Assembly: GCA_964390295.1 (NCBI GenBank)
Contig: CAYMHR010000030.1
Location: forward strand, 1 to 15,993
Reading direction: 5' to 3'
DNA from: RGIG3009 sp964390295
GTDB lineage: Bacteria > Bacillota > Clostridia > Oscillospirales > Acutalibacteraceae
Length of the DNA: 15,993 nt
Below the pieces are notes generated by a model. The model made no database searches and was not told where the DNA came from. It saw nothing but the letters and a program-made list of their open reading frames with translations. This document shows positions 6,699-12,473 of this stretch, piece after piece. Made by a program: the position numbers and the translations under genes. Positions within the stretch are counted from its first letter, which is position 1. Each line of letters begins with the position of its first letter.

Positions 6699-7997
6699 AT
6701 GTTAAAGTATTATCAACCGGAAATTGAAACCGCTTCACGCGAGCAAATTTTAGCGTGGCAGAACGAGCGGCTGGTGAAGCAGGTGCAGCATGTGTGGGAG
6801 CACGTGACGTATTATCGCAAAAAAATGGAGGAAAAGGGTGTAACGCCGGCGGATATCCGTGGGGTAGCCGATCTGCATAAGCTGCCGTTTCTGTCGAAAA
6901 GCGACCTGCGCGATGCGTATCCTTACGGCTTGCTGGCAACTCCGTTAGAGGATTGCGTGCGTATTCATTCCACCTCCGGCACGACCGGAAAGCGTGTGGT
7001 GGCGTTTTATACCCAGCATGACGTCGATCTGTGGGAGGATTGCTGTGCGCGTGCCATCGTTGCCGCCGGCGGTACCAAGAAGGACGTTTGCCAGGTGGCG
7101 TACGGCTATGGCCTGTTTACCGGTGGTGCCGGTCTGCATGGCGGTTCGCACCGCGTCGGTTGCCTGACCTTGCCGATGTCTTCCGGTAATACCGACCGTC
7201 AGTTACAGTTTATGACCGATTTGGGCGCAACGATTTTGTGCTGTACTCCTTCGTATGCCGCTTATTTGGCAGAATCGATTGAGGAACGCGGTTTGCGCGA
7301 TCAAATTCAGTTGAAAGCCGGTATTTTCGGTGCCGAGGCGTGGAGTGAAGAAATGCGCCACGATATCGAGAGCAAGCTCGGTATTAAAGCGTACGATATT
7401 TATGGCTTGACGGAAACCTCCGGTCCCGGCGTTGCCTTCGAGTGCTCGGAGCAGACGGGCATGCATATCAATGAGGACCACTTTATTGCGGAAATCATTG
7501 ATCCTGAGACGGGCGAGGTGTTGCCCGACGGCGAAAAGGGCGAGCTGGTATTTACTTCGATTACCAAAGAGGCGTTTCCGCTGTTACGGTATCGCACACG
7601 CGATATTTGCGTGTTGACGCGCGAGCCTTGCGCCTGCGGTCGCACGCACGTGAAGATGTCTAAGCCGATGGGCCGCAGCGACGATATGCTGATCGTCAAG
7701 GGTGTCAACGTATTCCCGTCGCAGATCGAAACCGTGCTGATCGAGCAGGGGTATCCGGCCAATTATCAGATCGTGGTAGATCGCGTCAACCATTCCGATA
7801 CGCTGGAGGTCATGGTGGAAATGACCCCGGATATGTTCTCCGACGCGTTAAGCAAGATCGGTGAGTTGGAGAAATCACTGGTGGCGGCGCTGAAAACGAT
7901 GCTGGGCATTTATGCCAAGGTAACGCTGGTTGCACCGAAAACGATTGCCCGGAGCGAAGGCAAGGCGGTTCGTGTGATCGACAAACGTAAAATTTAA
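6699..7997 (+). CDS. paaK: Phenylacetate-CoA ligase family protein (AMP-forming)
   Basis: This 432-residue ligase activates an aryl acetate (phenylacetate or indoleacetate type) to its CoA ester with ATP. In the reverse sense it may release aryl acetate from aryl-acetyl-CoA. Visible motifs are the phosphate loop STSGTTGKR (91-99), YGLTETSGPG (from 235) followed by HINEDHF, the FPLLRYRTRDIC block and KGVNVFPSQIE near the C-terminal domain. The length and motif order match PaaK rather than the longer ligase at the operon start. ATG 6699 is preceded by AGGGGG; an upstream in-frame TTG at 6675 lacks a better site. It follows iorB by 32 bp and is the last gene before the terminator at 8003. IorAB-PaaK pairs are common in anaerobes that handle aromatic amino acids. 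Confidence 0.92.
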   Translation: MLKYYQPEIETASREQILAWQNERLVKQVQHVWEHVTYYRKKMEEKGVTPADIRGVADLHKLPFLSKSDLRDAYPYGLLATPLEDCVRIHSTSGTTGKRVVAFYTQHDVDLWEDCCARAIVAAGGTKKDVCQVAYGYGLFTGGAGLHGGSHRVGCLTLPMSSGNTDRQLQFMTDLGATILCCTPSYAAYLAESIEERGLRDQIQLKAGIFGAEAWSEEMRHDIESKLGIKAYDIYGLTETSGPGVAFECSEQTGMHINEDHFIAEIIDPETGEVLPDGEKGELVFTSITKEAFPLLRYRTRDICVLTREPCACGRTHVKMSKPMGRSDDMLIVKGVNVFPSQIETVLIEQGYPANYQIVVDRVNHSDTLEVMVEMTPDMFSDALSKIGELEKSLVAALKTMLGIYAKVTLVAPKTIARSEGKAVRVIDKRKI

Positions 7998-8002
7998 CAG
8001 CG

Positions 8003-8038
8003 AATGCCGTAGAGTGCAAACCGCTCTGCGGCATTTTT
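8003..8038 (+). terminator. Intrinsic terminator closing the iorAB-paaK operon
   Basis: A 12-bp stem pairs 8003-8014 with 8024-8035 (one G-T wobble, 9-nt loop) and runs into a T-run at 8034-8038. It lies 5 bp after the paaK stop. Confidence 0.85.
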
Positions 8039-8104
8039 CGTCGTCCGTGATACGTAAATTTCGAGAAAAATTGCAGAAAAATCCACGGATTGAAAAAATA
8101 CCTC

Positions 8105-8133
8105 TTGACGACACGGCGAAACTTTGCTATAAT
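8105..8133 (+). promoter_or_regulatory. Strong sigma-A promoter of tRNA-Thr (and probably mnmA)
   Basis: TTGACG (8105-8110), 17 bp, and a perfect TATAAT (8128-8133) lie 15 bp before the mature tRNA 5' end. This is the strongest promoter in the window and the only clear one upstream of mnmA. Confidence 0.88.
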
Positions 8134-8148
8134 ACAAAAGCTGTTTAT

Positions 8149-8224
8149 GCTACCGTGGCTCAGCAGGTAGAGCAGCTCACTCGTAATGAGCAGGTCGTCC
8201 GTTCGAATCGGATCGGTAGCTCCA
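8149..8224 (+). tRNA. tRNA-Thr (anticodon CGT)
   Basis: A 76-nt cloverleaf. The acceptor arm pairs GCTACCG with CGGTAGC, then T and an encoded CCA. The D-arm is GCTC/GAGC. The anticodon stem GCTCA/TGAGC encloses the loop CTCGTAA, giving anticodon CGT (reads ACG). The T-arm has TTCGAAT. The 3' CCA is genomic. Confidence 0.95.
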
Positions 8225-8227
8225 AAG

Positions 8228-8264
8228 CCTCAAGGACGAAGGTTCTTGAGGTTTTTGCTTTTTT
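8228..8264 (+). terminator. Intrinsic terminator after tRNA-Thr, in the mnmA leader
   Basis: CCTCAAGGA (8228-8236) pairs with TTCTTGAGG (8243-8251) around a 6-nt loop and is followed by TTTTTGCTTTTTT (8252-8264). It starts 3 bp after the tRNA CCA and ends 20 bp before the mnmA start codon, so mnmA expression must pass through it or use a promoter not seen. Confidence 0.85.
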
Positions 8265-8283
8265 AGTCAAAAAGGAGTCGATT

Positions 8284-9366
8284 ATGAATCGTAAAGTTTT
8301 GGTAGGGATGAGTGGTGGCGTGGATAGCTCCATGGCCGTGTTGCTTTTGCAGGAGCAGGGCTACCGGGTCGAGGGTGTCACGTTGCGGCTATGCGCCGAT
8401 CCTTTGCAAGTGCCGGAAGCAACGTTGCGGGCCGAAGCCGATGCCGCCGCCGTGGCGGAACGCTTGCAGATTCCGCATCGGGTGTGGGATTACAGCCCAC
8501 TGTTCCGCGAAACGGTGGTTCACGATTTTGTAAACGTCTACACCCACGGTGCAACGCCCAATCCGTGCATCGTGTGCAATCGTTGCGTGAAATTCGGCAG
8601 GATGCTGGAACAGGCGCTGGAGGAAGGCTACGACGCGGTTGCTACGGGGCATTACGTTCGTTCGCACTGGGATGCCGATCGGGAACGGTGGCTGTTAAAA
8701 AAAGCCGTGGATTCGACGCGGGATCAGAGCTATGTGCTGTATATGCTGTCGCAACAACAACTGGCGCACATTGTATTTCCACTGGGGGAGTACTGTAAAG
8801 CGGATTTGCGAAAATCGGCAGAAAGCCACGGCTTGGTTACGGCCAACCGTCCGGATAGCCAGGATATTTGCTTCGTGCCGGATGGAGATTATCTGTCGTT
8901 TCTGGAGAAAAAGCAGGGTGTGGTGAGCACTCCGGGCAACTTTGTGGATGCTGACGGGCAGGTGCTCGGCCGGCATCGCGGTATGGCGGCTTATACCATT
9001 GGACAGCGCAAGGGTCTGGGGATTGCCTTCGGTGAACCGCGATTCGTCATCGCCAAGGATGCGACGGCGAACACGGTGACACTGGGGAGGCATGAGTCTC
9101 TGTTTTCGGTGGCGTTGATTGCCGACCACGCGAATTGGATCGCAATCGAATCGCTGACAGCGCCGTTACGCGTGATGGCGCGCACCCGGTATCAGCAACG
9201 GGAAGCACCGGCCACGGTGGAGCCTTACGGTGATAATAGCTTCCGCGTGATTTTCGATGAGCCGCAGCGTGCTGTGACGCCGGGGCAGGCGGTGGTGCTG
9301 TATCAGGAGGACCTGGTTGTGGGCGGCGGAACGATCGTCCGGGGTATTTCTGCCGGCGAACTGTAA
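8284..9366 (+). CDS. mnmA: tRNA-specific 2-thiouridylase MnmA
   Basis: MnmA uses ATP and a persulfide sulphur to place the 2-thio group on U34 of tRNAs for Lys, Glu and Gln. The 360-residue protein has the N-terminal PP-loop ATPase motif GMSGGVDSS (8-16) and the NPCIVCN segment with the first catalytic Cys at 95. It also has ATGHYVRS, and PDSQDICF (190-197) with the second catalytic Cys at 196. The C-terminal beta-barrel region includes YTIGQRKGLGIAFGEPRFV. The start ATG 8284 has an AAAAAGGAG site; a longer upstream frame would translate through the tRNA and is rejected. Length is typical of the family. It lies directly behind the tRNA-Thr terminator. Confidence 0.95.
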   Translation: MNRKVLVGMSGGVDSSMAVLLLQEQGYRVEGVTLRLCADPLQVPEATLRAEADAAAVAERLQIPHRVWDYSPLFRETVVHDFVNVYTHGATPNPCIVCNRCVKFGRMLEQALEEGYDAVATGHYVRSHWDADRERWLLKKAVDSTRDQSYVLYMLSQQQLAHIVFPLGEYCKADLRKSAESHGLVTANRPDSQDICFVPDGDYLSFLEKKQGVVSTPGNFVDADGQVLGRHRGMAAYTIGQRKGLGIAFGEPRFVIAKDATANTVTLGRHESLFSVALIADHANWIAIESLTAPLRVMARTRYQQREAPATVEPYGDNSFRVIFDEPQRAVTPGQAVVLYQEDLVVGGGTIVRGISAGEL

Positions 9367-9395
9367 GTAAACGTGAAAATTTTGTGCTTCGGTGA

Positions 9396-9424
9396 TTGAC
9401 TTATGCGGTATTGTGTGTTAAAAT
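9396..9424 (+). promoter_or_regulatory. Sigma-A promoter of the SCIFF gene cluster
   Basis: TTGACT (9396-9401), a 17-bp spacer and TAAAAT (9419-9424) lie 34 bp upstream of the scfA start codon. It separates scfA from mnmA, whose stop is at 9366. Confidence 0.75.
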
Positions 9425-9458
9425 ACAGTAAACTATAAAATCTTTGGGGGTAGCATCC

Positions 9459-9611
9459 ATGCAGCGTATTCAGACTTTGGATACCAAAAACCTGTGCGAC
9501 AGCGCCAAGCACGGCGGTTGCGGCGAATGCCAGACTTCTTGCCAGTCCGCTTGCAAGACCAGCTGCGGTATTGCCAATCAGCAGTGCGAAAACAAGCAGG
9601 AAGAAAAGTAA
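9459..9611 (+). CDS. scfA: SCIFF ribosomally synthesised peptide precursor (six-cysteine ranthipeptide)
   Basis: This gene encodes a 50-residue precursor that is modified by the radical SAM maturase downstream. It begins MQRIQTLDTKNLCDSAKHGG and continues into the conserved core CGECQTSCQSACKTSC (21-36) and an ANQQCE tail. Cysteines lie at 13, 21, 24, 28, 32, 36 and 43, so the usual six of the core plus an extra one at 13 in the leader. The segment after Cys36 reads Gly37-Ile38-Ala39-Asn40. In the characterised C. thermocellum peptide (from memory) the thioether joins Cys32 to Thr37, so the acceptor position is glycine here. ATG 9459 has a GGGGG-type ribosome binding site, its own promoter at 9396 and a terminator after its stop. 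The biological role of SCIFF peptides is not well established. Confidence 0.93.
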   Translation: MQRIQTLDTKNLCDSAKHGGCGECQTSCQSACKTSCGIANQQCENKQEEK

Positions 9612-9621
9612 TCCAAATTCC

Positions 9622-9649
9622 AAAATGCCGCCGAAGGGCGGCATTTTTT
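9622..9649 (+). terminator. Intrinsic terminator/attenuator between scfA and scfB
   Basis: An 11-bp perfect stem (9622-9632 with 9637-9647) closed by a GAAG loop, with a T-run at 9644-9649. It sits between precursor and maturase with no visible new promoter after it, so it probably limits scfB relative to scfA. Confidence 0.85.
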
Positions 9650-9671
9650 GTGATGGTCAGGAGAAAGAAAC

Positions 9672-11057
9672 ATGATACATTGCTATAAACTGGGCGGCTT
9701 GAATATTGTGCTGGACGTATACTCCGGCTCGATCCACTTGGTGGACGAGGTCGCCTACGATTTGATTCAGTGGTATGAAACCGAGCCGCGTGAGCAAGTG
9801 ATCGAAAAAGCGTTGGCACGCTATGCCGATCGGGAAGACGTGACGCGCGGTGAGTTGGAAGAATGTCTGGAACAGCTTGACGAGCTGAAGCAGGCCGGGA
9901 AGCTGTACGCCCCCGACACGTTTTCTACTATGGCCGGCGAGCTGAAGGATCGCAGTGCCGGCGTGGTGAAGGCGCTGTGCCTGCACGTGGCGCACACCTG
10001 TAACCTGAATTGCGCCTACTGCTTTGCTAGTCAGGGGAAATACCACGGTGATCGTGCCGTCATGAGCCTGGAGGTCGGCAAGCGCGCACTGGATTTTCTG
10101 ATCGAAAATTCGCCGGGGCGCACGAACTTGGAGGTTGACTTTTTCGGTGGCGAGCCGTTGATGAATTTCGACATGATCAAAGAGCTGGTCGCCTATGCGC
10201 GCGAGCGTGAAAAGCAGTGCGGCAAGAATTTCCGCTTTACCTTGACGACTAACGGTGTGCTGGTGGACGACGACGTGATCGATTTTGCCAACCGCGAGAT
10301 GAGCAACGTGGTACTCAGCTTGGACGGCCGCAAGGAGATTCACGACCGATTCCGTGTGGATTACGCCGGAAACGGAAGCTGGGATAAAATCGTGCCCAAA
10401 TTCCAGCGGTTTGTGGAAAAACGCGGCAACAAGAATTATTATATGCGCGGCACCTTTACCCACGCCAACCCCGATTTCTTAAAGGACATTGAGGAGATGC
10501 TGTCGCTTGGCTTCACCGAATTGAGCATGGAGCCGGTGGTGTGTGCGTCGGACGATCCGTCGGCACTGACGGAACAGGACAAGCCGATCGTCATGGAGCA
10601 GTATGAAAAGCTGGCGGAACTGATGCTCCGGCGTCATCGGGAAGGTCGGCCGTTTACGTTTTACCACTATATGATCGACCTGAAGGGCGGCCCCTGCATT
10701 TATAAGCGGCTATCCGGTTGCGGTTCCGGCACGGAATACATGGCCGTGACACCGTGGGGCGACCTGTACCCCTGTCATCAATTCGTCGGTGAGGAAAAAT
10801 TCCGGCTGGGCGATATTTGGAACGGTGTGACCAACGTCGCCATGCAAGATGAATTTGCTTCCTGCAACGTCTATGCGCGCCCGGAATGTCGTGACTGCTG
10901 GGCCAAGCTGTATTGCTCCGGCGGTTGTGCCGCCAATGCGTATCACGCAACCGGTTCGGTGCGCGGCGTGTATGAGTACGGGTGTGATCTGTTCCGCAAA
11001 CGCATGGAGTGTGCGATCATGCTGGAAGCGGCAAAAACGGTCGGTGATCGTTCGTGA
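9672..11057 (+). CDS. scfB: Thioether cross-link-forming SCIFF peptide maturase (radical SAM/SPASM)
   Basis: The 461-residue enzyme installs Cys-derived thioether cross-links in the SCIFF peptide by radical chemistry. The N-terminal ~90 residues (opening MIHCYKLGGLNIVLDVYSGS) fit a RiPP recognition domain that binds the leader. The radical SAM motif is Cys110-x3-Cys114-x2-Cys117 (CNLNCAYC), followed by FFGGEPLMNF and LTTNGVL. The C-terminal SPASM region carries many Cys (for example GCGSGTEYMAVTPWGDLYPC, CRDC and YCSGGCAANA) for two auxiliary [4Fe-4S] clusters. ATG 9672 follows AGGAGA. Length and gene order (precursor then maturase) match the C. thermocellum CteA/CteB pair. The TGA overlaps the GTG of the next gene. 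Confidence 0.95.
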   Translation: MIHCYKLGGLNIVLDVYSGSIHLVDEVAYDLIQWYETEPREQVIEKALARYADREDVTRGELEECLEQLDELKQAGKLYAPDTFSTMAGELKDRSAGVVKALCLHVAHTCNLNCAYCFASQGKYHGDRAVMSLEVGKRALDFLIENSPGRTNLEVDFFGGEPLMNFDMIKELVAYAREREKQCGKNFRFTLTTNGVLVDDDVIDFANREMSNVVLSLDGRKEIHDRFRVDYAGNGSWDKIVPKFQRFVEKRGNKNYYMRGTFTHANPDFLKDIEEMLSLGFTELSMEPVVCASDDPSALTEQDKPIVMEQYEKLAELMLRRHREGRPFTFYHYMIDLKGGPCIYKRLSGCGSGTEYMAVTPWGDLYPCHQFVGEEKFRLGDIWNGVTNVAMQDEFASCNVYARPECRDCWAKLYCSGGCAANAYHATGSVRGVYEYGCDLFRKRMECAIMLEAAKTVGDRS

Positions 11058-12397
11058 ACACGCCGATTTGTGATTTCGTACAGAGCTATATCTCCGGCCA
11101 GCCGTTGCGTCTGCACATGCCGGGACATAAAGGCCAAAGCGCGTTGGGCTGCGAGCTTCGGGATATTACGGAAATCGACGGTGCCGACGTGCTGTATCAC
11201 GCAACCGGCGTGATCCGGCAAAGTGAGGAAAATGCGGCGACGTTGTTCAACACTGCCAAAACGCTGTATTCTGCCGAGGGCTCCTCGCTGGCGATTCGGG
11301 GGATGCTGTACCTGTCCCTGCTTTACGGCAAATCTTGTGGTAGAGTCCCCAAGATCGCCGCGGTGCGAAACGCTCATAAAACCTTTATGACTGCCGCGGC
11401 GTTGCTGGATATGGAGGTCGAATGGATTTATCCCGCGCAGCCGTCCAGCTTGCTCGCCTGCAATATCAGCGCCGATACGGTCGAGCGGTATTTGCAAAGC
11501 ACTGTGGAAAAGCCGGTAGCCGTCTACCTGACCAGCCCGGATTATTTGGGAAACGTGCAGGACGTGTCGGCCATTGCCGCTGTTTGTCACCGGTATGGAG
11601 TGCTGTTGCTTGTCGATAATGCCCACGGTGCCTATCTGCATTTTTTACCGGAATCCTGCCATCCGATCGCACTGGGTGCTGATCTGTGTTGCGATTCCGC
11701 TCACAAAACGTTGCCGGTGCTGACGGGCGGTGCGTATTTGCACGTTGCGCATCGGGCACCCACCTTGCTTGGTGAGCACGCCGAGGAAGCGCTGTCGTTG
11801 TTTGCTTCGACCAGCCCGTCGTACCTGATCCTGCAATCGTTGGATCGGGCCAACGCCTATTTAGCAACCGAATATCGGCGTGAGCTGGTGGAATTTTCCG
11901 TTGCCGTCGATGCGCTGAAGGGCGAGCTGAAGCGCGCCGGATTTATGCTGTGCGGCAACGAACCGCTGAAGCTGACGATTGCGACGAAGGCGTATGGTTA
12001 CACCGGCGGTGAGTTGGCCGCGCTGTTGTCAAAAGACGGCGTGTTTTGCGAGTTTTACGATCCCGATTATCTGGTGATGATGCTGACACCGCAGGTCGGG
12101 CTGGACGGCTTAAGTCGCTTGAAAGAGGCGCTTACGTCGATTCAATCCCGTGCTCCGATCTTAACGACGGCGCCGGGGATTCCTTGTACCGAGCGCGTGA
12201 TGACCATGCGCGAAGCGTTGCTGTCACCGTCGGTAGAACGCCCGGTGGGGGAGTGCGTTGGTTGCACGTTGGCTTCGCCGGCAGTGACCTGTCCTCCGGC
12301 AATTCCCATCGTTACCTGTGGCGAACGCATTACCGACGAAGCGGTCGCGTGCTTTTCATACTATGGCATCGAAGCCTGCCGCGTCGTCGAGCGGTGA
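11054..12397 (+). CDS. PLP-dependent Orn/Lys/Arg decarboxylase-like protein
   Basis: This 447-residue fold-type I PLP enzyme is of the short clostridial/Bacillus SpeA (YaaO) type, much shorter than enterobacterial inducible decarboxylases. It opens with MPGHKG after about 20 residues, the family hallmark. It has AEGSSLAIRGMLYL, the PLP-contacting Asp in DNAHGAYLHF, and the Schiff-base Lys218 in DSAHKTLPVLTGGAYLH. A C-terminal domain with several Cys follows (GECVGCTLASP). Expected chemistry is decarboxylation of a basic amino acid in polyamine synthesis; the exact substrate cannot be read. The start is GTG 11054, overlapping the scfB stop (GTGA), so translation is probably coupled to the maturase. 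No functional tie to SCIFF is established. Confidence 0.87.
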   Translation: MNTPICDFVQSYISGQPLRLHMPGHKGQSALGCELRDITEIDGADVLYHATGVIRQSEENAATLFNTAKTLYSAEGSSLAIRGMLYLSLLYGKSCGRVPKIAAVRNAHKTFMTAAALLDMEVEWIYPAQPSSLLACNISADTVERYLQSTVEKPVAVYLTSPDYLGNVQDVSAIAAVCHRYGVLLLVDNAHGAYLHFLPESCHPIALGADLCCDSAHKTLPVLTGGAYLHVAHRAPTLLGEHAEEALSLFASTSPSYLILQSLDRANAYLATEYRRELVEFSVAVDALKGELKRAGFMLCGNEPLKLTIATKAYGYTGGELAALLSKDGVFCEFYDPDYLVMMLTPQVGLDGLSRLKEALTSIQSRAPILTTAPGIPCTERVMTMREALLSPSVERPVGECVGCTLASPAVTCPPAIPIVTCGERITDEAVACFSYYGIEACRVVER

Positions 12398-12423
12398 GTT
12401 GCGATATAATATCATACGATACA

Positions 12424-12457
12424 AAAACGGAAACCACAGGTGTGCGGTTTCCGTTTT
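12424..12457. terminator. Bidirectional intrinsic terminator between convergent genes
   Basis: A 12-bp perfect stem (12424-12435 with 12446-12457, 10-nt loop) is A-rich on its left and T-rich on its right, so it can terminate both the plus-strand decarboxylase transcript and the minus-strand restriction-modification transcript, whose stop is at 12474. Confidence 0.85.
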
Positions 12458-12473
12458 GTACGTTATCGGTTAA

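Noticed and set aside
8014..8283. 90-residue N-terminal extension of mnmA
   Set aside because: It would translate through the terminator, promoter and tRNA-Thr; ATG 8284 has a good ribosome site and matches family length.
9657..10463. 268-residue minus-strand open frame opposite scfB
   Set aside because: Lies over the radical SAM motif region of a clear gene; low-complexity His/Gln-rich shadow translation.
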